Positions 7,508 to 15,425 of a stretch of DNA of 20,050 nucleotides are shown here, in pieces. The position numbers and the translations under genes were made by a program. Below the pieces are notes generated by a model. The model saw nothing but the letters and a program-made list of their open reading frames with translations. It did no database searches and was not told the DNA's origin. The stretch comes from CAZLBV01 sp964557845. GTDB lineage: Bacteria > Acidobacteriota > Aminicenantia > Aminicenantales > Aminicenantaceae. The DNA is taken from contig CAZLBV010000250.1 of assembly GCA_964557845.1 (NCBI GenBank), positions 1-20,050 on the forward strand, in the 5' to 3' direction. Each line of letters begins with the position of its first letter. Positions within the stretch are counted from its first letter, which is position 1.

Positions 7508-7541
7508 AACAATATCTTAACTAGCCTGGATTATTCAGCCT

Positions 7542-9902
7542 TTATAATTTTTCCAGTAATAAGACTAAAACTTTATGGCTGTCCTCAGGCACTTTAAATT
7601 TAACAGAATCACCTTTAAAAACTTTTTTCACACTGTCATCGATCGATAATTGGTATTTTCCCTTTAACAGAAATTTTAGTTTGATTTCGATCTCTTTTAA
7701 AGATTTAACCTCAAAATATACCTCTTGTTCTGAATATAAAAAACGTCGAAAAATTGCCGGGCCGTTTGTCTTGACGATCTCACGATCTTCTTCCTTAAGT
7801 TTTATCTCTGATTTAGAGACTTTTAACTCATAGTGTCTTCCCTGGATCGAAATTCGAGATACTTTCCCTTTCTTTTCAGGTTTAAGCATCCCAAATCTAA
7901 ATCCTTCCCATGGGGTAAAATCCAAGTATTCTTCTACAGCGATCAAAGCGAGCAATGCCCCCCAACTGTGATACCTATGTCCTCCTCCTTCTCCGGTGCG
8001 TGAGTCATAATTTTCCGTGCAAAGCTGGAAATTCCCCCATGATTTCTTAAATAATTCCCAACTTTTTTTTGCAAATTCTGCCGCAACCGCATCAAAACCA
8101 TAGGATTTAAGCCCCTGATACACCAGATAATTCACAGGAGGAGATACGGTCCCGCGCCAGTACTGCTGGGTTTGGGTTTTAAATGCCGGGTCATCCCGGG
8201 AAATTGTAGGGATAATAAACTCACCCCAAAACAAATCATTATCCAACAGATGCTTTATCATACGCAGTGCACGTTCTCTATCAGGTATTTTCGCGATAAG
8301 AGGATAAAAATTCGATGCCGCCTTTTTGGTTGAAAGCCTCCCATCCCAATAGCGGTCAAAATAGAATCCCGCCTTTTTGTCCCAGAAATGCTCGTTTACC
8401 AAAGCTTTCATCTGCTCATATTCTTCCAAATATCTCTGATGATCTGATCTCATGTTGAGTATATTCGCAATCTCTGCAAGGCACCAACAATCAAGAGTAT
8501 AGAGGGAATTCAGGTCAACGCAGTTCACGTTCAAGGTTCCAGTAGATTCATTAAACGAGGCATTATCCCAATTGGGCAGATCATCTTGTCCGGACTCCCA
8601 CATGGCTTTGATTTTTCCGGAGGCATTTTTTTCCCATTCTGGAATACTTCTTATGGCCAGATCTTGATCAACTCCCCATTCCAAAAGACCATCTCGATTG
8701 CCGTCTCTACGGTTTGATCCATTCCTTTTAGGCGCCTTCCAAAAAGAATGCCATTTTTGTAAGAAAGCATAGGAATATTTAAGAAATTCGAGATCTCCGG
8801 TTTTTTGGAAATATTTTAATACCGCATAAGAACCTATGGGTGGATTGGACCTGTCTGTAGAGCCGCCAAATCTTCCCCTCCAATTAGGAATGTTTCCATT
8901 TTTGTACTGTGTTTCCAGAACGGCCCGCAAAGCAAATTCTGCCTGTTTTGAGCTCTCTAAGGAGAGTTCGAGCGCGCTTAAAAATGCGGGCCATTCGATG
9001 ATCGTCCAGTGATCCAGCTTTCCCTCTGGCTGAGGGTATATCAGCTTTCGCCCGGCAGGAATATATAAACGATGATATTCAGGTTGATAAAGGTTCATCC
9101 ATAAAACATTGTTGGTCACTGCCTCAGCCGCTCCGCTGAATAATCCATCGATCTTCACACGCATTTTTTGGTATCTTTGTTCTTCATCTCTTAAAAAAGC
9201 ATCGATGGTTTTTACATTTTTGTACCTATATATATGATTAGCTAAAACCCTTTCATCTATATCCACACCAGCTACAAAATAAATCTCCTGATTTTTTTCC
9301 ATTGAAAAAGAGGATATAAGCTCACCCTGTAAAGATTTTCCCGTGAATTCCGCTTTCCGGTCTGTCCAAATAAGATAGAAGTTTTTCTCTGGTGTTACCT
9401 TACCTTTTATCTGTCCATCCGGCAGCAATTGATAATCACCAGTTAAATCCCAGGGAAAATAATGAACAACATCTATATCAATATATTTCGGTGATTTTAT
9501 TCTGCCTATAACCGTTCTTTCATCCTGCCGGGACCATTCAAATATCAGAGTGTCGGACTTTGATGAAGGTTTTATCAAAATGGGAGTATCATTGGTTTTT
9601 CCAAAGGGAAGGCTTAGGTCTAATTTTATCCGGGCGTAACCTCCATCCGCCGCATAGGGACCTACTTCAGAGATTAAATAAAGAAGATCGATCCCTTGAG
9701 CTGATTCTTCCTCTTTTTTTATTCTTAGCTTGAATGCATAGGCAGATTCTGAATCGGGGATAATTGTTAATCCAATTATGTCATTATTTACTAAAGGACC
9801 GATAAATACTTCTTTCCAGGGGTAACCAATTTCTGAAGCAGCAAAAAACGGGGAAAGAGTGATATACAGGACAAAAATAACCGCGTTTTTTACTATTTTC
9901 AT
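7542..9902 (-). CDS. Secreted GH63-like glycoside hydrolase (alpha/alpha-six-barrel glucosidase type)
   Basis: Predicted extracytoplasmic glycosidase of the GH63/GH37 type (alpha-glucosidase, mannosylglycerate hydrolase and trehalase relatives). The N-terminus (1-22) is a signal peptide with a Lys-containing start, hydrophobic core and an AAS-like cleavage region. A beta-rich N-terminal domain (about 25-240) precedes the alpha-barrel (about 250-660). Barrel motifs are DGNRDGLLEWG (400-410), WESGQDDLPNWD (435-446; Asp440/Asp441 around the presumed general acid), YWRGTVSPPVNYLVYQGL (581-598) and CTENYDSRTGEGGGHRYHSW (628-647; Glu630 the presumed base). A beta-rich C-terminal domain (about 680-786) follows. 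The inverting mechanism is family knowledge; the substrate is unknown. The SD is weak. The gene lies 138 bases after the kynureninase-like gene on the same strand and may be a separate unit. Confidence 0.85.
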   Translation of the reverse strand: MKIVKNAVIFVLYITLSPFFAASEIGYPWKEVFIGPLVNNDIIGLTIIPDSESAYAFKLRIKKEEESAQGIDLLYLISEVGPYAADGGYARIKLDLSLPFGKTNDTPILIKPSSKSDTLIFEWSRQDERTVIGRIKSPKYIDIDVVHYFPWDLTGDYQLLPDGQIKGKVTPEKNFYLIWTDRKAEFTGKSLQGELISSFSMEKNQEIYFVAGVDIDERVLANHIYRYKNVKTIDAFLRDEEQRYQKMRVKIDGLFSGAAEAVTNNVLWMNLYQPEYHRLYIPAGRKLIYPQPEGKLDHWTIIEWPAFLSALELSLESSKQAEFALRAVLETQYKNGNIPNWRGRFGGSTDRSNPPIGSYAVLKYFQKTGDLEFLKYSYAFLQKWHSFWKAPKRNGSNRRDGNRDGLLEWGVDQDLAIRSIPEWEKNASGKIKAMWESGQDDLPNWDNASFNESTGTLNVNCVDLNSLYTLDCWCLAEIANILNMRSDHQRYLEEYEQMKALVNEHFWDKKAGFYFDRYWDGRLSTKKAASNFYPLIAKIPDRERALRMIKHLLDNDLFWGEFIIPTISRDDPAFKTQTQQYWRGTVSPPVNYLVYQGLKSYGFDAVAAEFAKKSWELFKKSWGNFQLCTENYDSRTGEGGGHRYHSWGALLALIAVEEYLDFTPWEGFRFGMLKPEKKGKVSRISIQGRHYELKVSKSEIKLKEEDREIVKTNGPAIFRRFLYSEQEVYFEVKSLKEIEIKLKFLLKGKYQLSIDDSVKKVFKGDSVKFKVPEDSHKVLVLLLEKL

Positions 9903-10040
9903 AGTAATATATTTTCTCAGAAACTTAAGATTTAATTTTCTTAACTATAGCATAAATTCAACTATTGATGATAGCGATGTTTATTGCATCATTACCTACA
10001 ACTGAAAATAATCAGATTAAGTTCCAGGTAATGATCCAGT

Positions 10041-11273
10041 TCAGGTAACTTGAGATATGTTCGTTGAATAATTCCGATACTCACCCGTAGATATAATCGA
10101 ATCAACAGCATAAAAAAATTCATTTATTTCTGCTTCGGTGTTATAAAAATGAGGCCCGACCCGAATAACATCCGGTTCTTTTTTATTTCCCTTACGGAAA
10201 TCCACTTGGATTTTTCTCTCATCCAGACCTTGTTTTACCTGGAAGGCAAATGGAATCTGTAAAGAAACCGAACCTCCTCTTAATTCATTGGTCTCCGGCG
10301 AAAAAGAAGTGAATTCCCTTTCTTTTGCCATCTTTATTATCTTATCGGTCATTATTATGGACTTACTCCTTATCTGAGTGATCCCGACCTTATTGATCTC
10401 TTCCAAACCAGCTAAAGCTGTATAAAGACAAGGAATCGGCGGTGTGCCGGACAGATATCGATAGGAATTTTGGGTGTAATTCATTTCCAAAGAGAAGGAA
10501 AATGGTGAAGAATGGGCCAGCCAGCCGGTAAGTTTCGGCTGGAGCTGGGAAGAAATTTCGGGGCGGACATATAAAAAGGCTGTTCCGGGCCCTCCACAAA
10601 GCCACTTCAAACAACCTCCCACATAAAAGTCAACTCCTAAAGCATGGAGATCGATAGGAATTATACCCGGCGCATGATACCCATCTATCAATGTATAGGC
10701 CCCTTTCTCATGTGCCGAAGCAGCTATCTTCTGAATATCTTGGATATAGGCGCTCTTAAAATAGACATGGGAGGTAGCCACAAATAAAGTATCCTCTCTG
10801 ATTCTCTCGATAATCTTATCGGCATCGATGCCTACTCCGCCTTCCCCATCGACTATATCTACAGTCCACTCCATGAATTCGGCTATTTTACTGACTGCAT
10901 TTATAATCGATGGGAAATCCATGGTAGTCATTATTATTCTATTTTTTTTCTTGTTGCTACGTTCAAATTTAGTCGATAAAGCCACCCAGTGACACAGAGT
11001 TGCATTGGTCATCATGGTTATTTCGTCATCACCTGTACCTAAAAGACTTCCGATTTGGTTTCCTGTTTTTCTGCTGAGATCCCACCATTCGCTCCTCCAT
11101 GCCGCCACCCCTTCTGTCTCCCATCTATTTATGAATTCTAATAAACGGTTCCGTGTTCCGGCCGGAACAGCCCCCAGGGAATTGCTGATAAGATAAACTC
11201 CCTTAGATAGAATTGGAAAATCAGCTCGGATCTGGTCTATATCCTTTTCAAGGTTATAATGGTTTTTCTCCAT
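10041..11273 (-). CDS. Kynureninase-like class V PLP-dependent enzyme
   Basis: Fold-type I PLP enzyme of the aminotransferase class V superfamily, closest in pattern to kynureninase, which cleaves kynurenine to anthranilate and alanine. The N-terminus carries the kynureninase signature ISNSLGAVPAGTRNRL (29-44), followed by WRSEWWDLSRKTG and LLGTGDDEITMMTNAT. The cofactor-binding Asp is in IDGYHAPG (D197), and the Schiff-base lysine is K223 in GGCLKWLCGGPGTAFLYV. Its 410 residues suit the family. The start ATG has GAGGAG at about 8 bases. It lies 28 bases after the Tat-type class V gene, clearly in the same operon. No tryptophan dioxygenase or kynurenine formamidase is nearby, so the real substrate may be a different beta-keto or beta-substituted amino acid. 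No export signal is seen, so it should be cytoplasmic. Confidence 0.8.
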   Translation of the reverse strand: MEKNHYNLEKDIDQIRADFPILSKGVYLISNSLGAVPAGTRNRLLEFINRWETEGVAAWRSEWWDLSRKTGNQIGSLLGTGDDEITMMTNATLCHWVALSTKFERSNKKKNRIIMTTMDFPSIINAVSKIAEFMEWTVDIVDGEGGVGIDADKIIERIREDTLFVATSHVYFKSAYIQDIQKIAASAHEKGAYTLIDGYHAPGIIPIDLHALGVDFYVGGCLKWLCGGPGTAFLYVRPEISSQLQPKLTGWLAHSSPFSFSLEMNYTQNSYRYLSGTPPIPCLYTALAGLEEINKVGITQIRSKSIIMTDKIIKMAKEREFTSFSPETNELRGGSVSLQIPFAFQVKQGLDERKIQVDFRKGNKKEPDVIRVGPHFYNTEAEINEFFYAVDSIISTGEYRNYSTNISQVT

Positions 11274-11301
11274 TTATTTTACTCCTCAGATAACAATTAC
11301 A

Positions 11302-12612
11302 TTATTCTGGAAGGCCATTCCTGACATAATAAGAAACAGCTTCAATAAAAACATCGATCTCTTTTAGAGTCGTATAGATGCTCGGAGTCACCCGCATACC
11401 ATGAACGTCATCGGGCAGACCAACGGTCGTGGTGTATATTTTATGCTTATTCAGCAGCTGACCAGATAATCTTCCCATATCCATTCCTTCTACTGTAAAA
11501 GTCCCAATGCCGCATGATTGTTCAGGTTCAAATGAAGTCAATATTTTTACTTTCGACAGCTTCATGAGTTCTTGGGCCCAATAATCTCTTAAGTAACGCA
11601 GCCTTTCTTCCTTATTTGCGCCTCCAATTCCATGATGAAAATCAAGGGCATCACCGATAGCCAATTTCAGGTATTCCTGATGGGTTCCAATATGCTCGAA
11701 TTTTCGTATATCCTCGCTGAAGGGATCGGGTGCTGGAAACAAAGGCCGGATATCTTTTATTTTATCTTTTTTAATATACAGAAACCCTGTGCCAATGGGA
11801 GCCATCGTCCATTTGTGCAGATTAGCACCATAAATATCACAATCAAGATCGTCTCGTTTGAAAACAAAATGCCCAAACGCATGGGCGCCATCGACTACAG
11901 CTTCTATATTTTTTTCCCGGGCTAACTGGCATATTTCTTTTACCGGAAAGATCTGCCCGGTAAGGTTGGTAATATGACAAAAAAGAATTATTTTAGTCCT
12001 GGAGGTAATATTTTTTTTGAACAGATCAAAAAGAACCTGTAAATTTTGCGGAGGATAAGGGAAATCAAACAATTTCACTTTTACTCCTTCGAGCTTCTCT
12101 CTCTGAAATACAGCGTTCTTCATTGAGGGGTAATCATGAGAAGTGGTCAGGATTTCATCTCCGGGCTTTAATTTTATTCCTAATAAGACGATCTGCATTG
12201 CTTCGGTAACATTACGGACCAATGCTATTTCTTCTGGAGAACACCCAAAGGTGTCAGCTAATTTTTTGCGGATCAGTTCCTTTCTCGGCCGGAGAATTCT
12301 CCAAGAATTATGGGCAGGAGCACCGTTGGAAAAATCCATATATCGCTTTACCGCATCGATAACGACCTCAGGAGCTGGGTGGACACCCCCATTATTGAGA
12401 TTGATAAGGCTTCTGTCTGTCCTGAAAGCCTGCTGGACGGGAAACCAAAAGTTCTCATTCCGGGCTATTTCACAGGCAGACTTATCTCTTACTTTCTCTG
12501 CATTTTTGGATATTGATGCCATTAGCTCCTTTTGTCCCAACCCACTGTATAGGCTCAGGCTCCCCATACCTAATCCTATCCCTTTTAAAAACTGCCTTCG
12601 AGTTGATAACAT
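11302..12612 (-). CDS. Tat-exported class V aminotransferase-fold PLP enzyme (isopenicillin N epimerase-like)
   Basis: Fold-type I PLP enzyme resembling the isopenicillin N epimerase/cysteine desulfurase branch of class V. The frame opens at a TTG at 12627, but that codon sits within the ribosome site. AAGGAGG lies 5 bases before the ATG at 12612, so that ATG is the start (436 residues). The protein then begins MLSTRRQFLKGIGLGMGSLS, a twin-arginine signal (TRRQFLK plus a weakly hydrophobic Gly/Ser-rich segment). Core motifs are LNNGGVHPAP, RNVTEAMQ, the cofactor Asp in VVDGAHAFG (D241) and the Schiff-base Lys in ANLHKWTMAPIGTGFLY (K267). A C-terminal MRVTPSIYTT is also present. Tat export fits a protein folded around PLP before transport. 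The reaction (epimerase, lyase or desulfurase) cannot be decided. It is co-transcribed with the kynureninase-like gene and probably with the reductive-dehalogenase-like gene. Confidence 0.85.
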   Translation of the reverse strand: MLSTRRQFLKGIGLGMGSLSLYSGLGQKELMASISKNAEKVRDKSACEIARNENFWFPVQQAFRTDRSLINLNNGGVHPAPEVVIDAVKRYMDFSNGAPAHNSWRILRPRKELIRKKLADTFGCSPEEIALVRNVTEAMQIVLLGIKLKPGDEILTTSHDYPSMKNAVFQREKLEGVKVKLFDFPYPPQNLQVLFDLFKKNITSRTKIILFCHITNLTGQIFPVKEICQLAREKNIEAVVDGAHAFGHFVFKRDDLDCDIYGANLHKWTMAPIGTGFLYIKKDKIKDIRPLFPAPDPFSEDIRKFEHIGTHQEYLKLAIGDALDFHHGIGGANKEERLRYLRDYWAQELMKLSKVKILTSFEPEQSCGIGTFTVEGMDMGRLSGQLLNKHKIYTTTVGLPDDVHGMRVTPSIYTTLKEIDVFIEAVSYYVRNGLPE

Positions 12613-12616
12613 GTTA

Positions 12617-12624
12617 TCCTCCTT
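12617..12624 (-). promoter_or_regulatory. Shine-Dalgarno sequence that fixes the Tat-protein start
   Basis: AAGGAGGA on the minus strand lies 4-5 bases before the ATG at 12612. It overlaps the in-frame TTG-AAG-GAG codons of the longer reading frame, ruling out the upstream TTG as initiator and placing the Tat motif at residues 4-5 of the protein. Confidence 0.85.
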
Positions 12625-12663
12625 CAATATAAGTCTTAAATCATTATTCTTATTTACTCATCA

Positions 12664-14025
12664 TCAAGATAAAGTAAACATATCTTTATCATACTTCATT
12701 TTTGCCGGGAACTTTCCGTAGAAAAATTGATCTCCCCATAAAAGTATAGTTTGGGCAAAATGAGAAGAGGATGCAAGATAACGGGTAATATTATGAAAAA
12801 AATTATTAGGTTTTCCATAGGGACAGACATAGACACAGGTCCCGCAATCAGTTCCAACCTTTCTCCAGAACCTATAACAATCTTCCCTTTTGATTACCCA
12901 TCGCCAAACTCCATTGACCTTTTCCTCTGGTTTATCGGAGATAGCCTTAGCCGGACAGCTCAACGCACACTTTTTGCATTTTCGGCAAAAATCCTGCACA
13001 CCGAACACGATCGGTTTATCGACGACCAATGGAAGATCAGTTGTTACAAGGCCCAGTCTGACCCGGGGGCCATACTCTGGAGTCATTAAAATTCCCATTC
13101 TTCCCATTTCCCCTAACCCTGCCATCCAACCCATGGGAGGAAGAATCGCTTGGTAATTACTTCCAGCGATATGGGCTCTGGCAGGATAACCCAGCCCTCG
13201 AATAAAACCAGCGGCAATAAGTGATATTTCTGCTGCTTTGACATATTTTTTTGCAGTTTCAACAATTACCGGTGGCCATGGTGCATTTCTGACCATCGAG
13301 AAATCCATTTCTATGGCAAAAACCACAGCGAATTTATGTTCAACTTTTATTTCCTTACCTATTGTTTCAGGCCCTCTTCCTACATGAGAATAACAAAAGG
13401 AAGGGTCCAATTCACAGATCCCGCAAAGATCTGCCCCGAGATATCTGATTACATTTTTTACCATCTGCGTATTTTTCTCTGCGGTTTGTTCAAGAACCGG
13501 ACTCCTTATTTTCCCGTCCACAAAATTCACCAGATCTTCTAAAAGATCGAATTCAGCCTCCGCCAGAGAAAACAATACCGGCTCCCTTTTAATATGAGGC
13601 AGAGTTAAAATATCTGGGATCTTTCGAATGGAGTCATCTATTCTTTTAAGTTCATTCCTCTGATCATAATAATCCATATAAACCTGTGAGCCGGGTTCAA
13701 AGTCAAACCGGGCAAAGATGGTATCTCTTTCATCGATCCTCTCAGGATTATTGGCTATTCGGATAGCGCTGCCGGGTGTAGGTAAAAAAATTAAAAATAA
13801 AACAAACAGTAAAGTTAAAAGGAAAACCAGAAAAAAAATGGCCTCTTTTAAAGGAGAAGACAGAAAAAAAAGTAGAACATTCACTAAAACAAGAACACAT
13901 AGAACAAGCGTACTTCTTTGGATCACTCTTGGTTCTTTTTCCCGAATACCTGAAGCTAGAAAAAGCACAAAAAATGATGAGATAAAAACAAAGGTGACCT
14001 CCCCAAGTATTATCCAAAAATTCAT
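12664..14025 (-). CDS. Membrane-anchored reductive dehalogenase-family protein (corrinoid/2x[4Fe-4S])
   Basis: RdhA-like protein: the C-terminal part has the family run GLGEMGRMGILMTPEYGPRVR, then LVTTDLPLVVDKPIVFGVQ, leading into two ferredoxin-type motifs, CRKCKKCALSCP and C-x10-CGTCVYVCP. Numbered from the ATG at 14025, the cluster cysteines are C347, C350, C353, C357 and C383, C394, C397, C401. Instead of the usual Tat signal there are three hydrophobic segments (about 2-25, 39-57, 60-81). Basic residues after segments 1 and 3 suggest an outside N-terminus and a cytoplasmic catalytic domain. The frame extends to a TTG at 14061, but I prefer the ATG at 14025 (453 residues); neither has a good SD. 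Members bind base-off cobalamin and two 4Fe-4S clusters, reductively removing halide. No small RdhB anchor is adjacent. Dehalogenation is inferred from the family only. Confidence 0.82.
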   Translation of the reverse strand: MNFWIILGEVTFVFISSFFVLFLASGIREKEPRVIQRSTLVLCVLVLVNVLLFFLSSPLKEAIFFLVFLLTLLFVLFLIFLPTPGSAIRIANNPERIDERDTIFARFDFEPGSQVYMDYYDQRNELKRIDDSIRKIPDILTLPHIKREPVLFSLAEAEFDLLEDLVNFVDGKIRSPVLEQTAEKNTQMVKNVIRYLGADLCGICELDPSFCYSHVGRGPETIGKEIKVEHKFAVVFAIEMDFSMVRNAPWPPVIVETAKKYVKAAEISLIAAGFIRGLGYPARAHIAGSNYQAILPPMGWMAGLGEMGRMGILMTPEYGPRVRLGLVTTDLPLVVDKPIVFGVQDFCRKCKKCALSCPAKAISDKPEEKVNGVWRWVIKREDCYRFWRKVGTDCGTCVYVCPYGKPNNFFHNITRYLASSSHFAQTILLWGDQFFYGKFPAKMKYDKDMFTLS

Positions 14026-14032
14026 TTCAATT

Positions 14033-14083
14033 AAATTAAACAATGAATATTCATTTGTCAATTTTTAGTTGAATTTATATCGA
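14033..14083. promoter_or_regulatory. Possible overlapping divergent promoters with a 14-bp palindrome
   Basis: The sequence TTGTCAA at 14055-14061 reads as a -35 on both strands: TTGACA leftward (14056-14061) and TTGTCA rightward (14055-14060). Candidate -10 boxes are TAATTT (14033-14038, minus) and TATCGA (14078-14083, plus), each at 17 bases but poorly matched. The perfect palindrome AATGAATATTCATT (14042-14055) sits in the leftward spacer and could be an operator. All of this is AT-rich and tentative. Confidence 0.35.
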
Positions 14084-14092
14084 TTGGTAATT

Positions 14093-15259
14093 ATGCCTGA
14101 AAAAACGTATACTTGGAAAATGAACAAGTCGGTGACTGTCGATTACTTCCAAAAACAGAAAAATGAGATCCTGGGTTTTTTAAGAGACATTATTCTGCTT
14201 GAATCTCCCTCTCAAGACAAACAAAATGTAGATAAATGTTCTCAGTTCATTCTAAAAAAATTCTCCGAAGTAAATATTACCTATCAACGCAGGCCCCAAA
14301 CAGAGATCGGTGATATTTATATTATTCATTATCCGGCTTCCCAAATAAAAACAGAAATTTCTCCGATGCTTGTTCTAACCCATTGTGATACTGTTTGGCC
14401 CGTCGGTAAGATTAAGGATATGCCGATTCAGATAAAAGCAGATAGATTTTATGGCCCGGGAGCTTTGGATATGAAAGCTGGGATCGTAATGATCTTTTTT
14501 GCATTGAAAGCCCTCTCCGATCTCAGGCTTAAAAATAAAAGGGACATTTTGATTTTAATAAATTCAGCCGAGGAAATAGGGCATGAATCGGCTACTGGGA
14601 TCATCAAAGAATTATCCGAGACCACTGCATTAGGCCTTTGTTTAGAACCGGCACTGCCGGGAGGAGCCTTGAAGCTGCAAAGAAAAGGGCGTTTGGTTTT
14701 AAGGCTTTCGGCATTTGGAAAAGCAGCCCATGCAGGGTCCCCGGAAAAAGGCATAAATGCTATCGATGAATTGATCTTTCAGCTCAACAATTTAAAAACA
14801 GTTGAAAATAATGAGATAACCCTTAATACCGGTAAAATAATAGGAGGGGAACAGATCAACATGGTACCGGATACAGCCGAAGCTTTTATTGATATCCGTT
14901 TTTGGGACAATGTTCAGAGACAAAAAGTCATCGACCGCATATCAGAATTGAAACCGAAACTAAAAGGTGCTCAGATTGAGTCTCATATAGAAAAAATTAC
15001 TCCTCCCATGGAAAAAACTGAAAGCTCGAGCAAACTTTTAGCTGAAATTACCAATATCGCCTCTTCTTTAGGAATAAAGATCGAACCCGGCCGAACAGGC
15101 GGAAGTTCAGACGGTGCTGCTGCTGCTGGTTTCGGGCTTCCGGTGATCGACGGCTTGGGCCCTGATGGCGACGGCATCCATGCAGAACACGAACACGTCC
15201 TTATCCCCTCTTTGATCGAAAGGATGGCTCTTCTGGCGGAATTACTCCATCGCTTATAA
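14093..15259 (+). CDS. M20-family zinc metallopeptidase (glutamate carboxypeptidase/CPG2-like)
   Basis: Predicted di-zinc exopeptidase or amidohydrolase of the M20 family, closest in pattern to carboxypeptidase G2-like enzymes. Numbered from the ATG at 14093 (388 residues), the metal and catalytic residues are all visible: THCDTVWP (H97, D99), YGPGALDMKAG (D126), SAEEIG (E160 base, E161 ligand), LEPALPGG (E185) and GIHAEHE (H363). The dimerisation-domain signature AAHAGSPEKGINAI (211-224) and GGEQINMVPD (251-260) follow. No signal peptide is visible, so it is likely cytoplasmic, acting on an imported peptide or N-acyl amino acid. The frame opens at a TTG at 14069; ATGs at 14093 and 14120 are both possible, with no clear SD. 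It is transcribed divergently from the reductive-dehalogenase-like gene. Confidence 0.88.
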   Translation: MPEKTYTWKMNKSVTVDYFQKQKNEILGFLRDIILLESPSQDKQNVDKCSQFILKKFSEVNITYQRRPQTEIGDIYIIHYPASQIKTEISPMLVLTHCDTVWPVGKIKDMPIQIKADRFYGPGALDMKAGIVMIFFALKALSDLRLKNKRDILILINSAEEIGHESATGIIKELSETTALGLCLEPALPGGALKLQRKGRLVLRLSAFGKAAHAGSPEKGINAIDELIFQLNNLKTVENNEITLNTGKIIGGEQINMVPDTAEAFIDIRFWDNVQRQKVIDRISELKPKLKGAQIESHIEKITPPMEKTESSSKLLAEITNIASSLGIKIEPGRTGGSSDGAAAAGFGLPVIDGLGPDGDGIHAEHEHVLIPSLIERMALLAELLHRL

Positions 15260-15425
15260 TAATCGATTTTCACATATCCTTTTCCGTTTTCTGTTTCGTG
15301 ATTTATAAAAATGGGGAGACTTCTTATAAACTCAGATTGACTGTTGTCTTTATTTTTGATAGTTTTTATTTTTAGGAAAAATATAAATATCATATTTTAA
15401 AAATAAAGAGGGACGACATCAACCC

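Noticed and set aside
10025..10048. CAGGTAA direct repeat at the end of the kynureninase-like gene
   Set aside because: Only 7 bases, two copies, partly coding; compatible with chance.
12613..12627. TTG start at 12627 for the Tat class V protein
   Set aside because: The TTG-AAG-GAG-GAT codons are the Shine-Dalgarno sequence of the ATG at 12612, and the shorter form places a canonical Tat motif at the N-terminus.
12664..14025. Epoxyqueuosine reductase (QueG) as identity of the Fe-S protein
   Set aside because: QueG is soluble. This protein has membrane helices and the RdhA-like GEMGRMG, TPEYGPRVR and TDLPLVVDKPI segments before the cysteine motifs. A tree is still needed to be certain.
14026..14061. 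TTG start at 14061 for the reductive-dehalogenase-like protein
   Set aside because: No ribosome site precedes it, and the first six bases TTGACA are better read as a -35 element. The ATG at 14025 begins directly before the first membrane segment.
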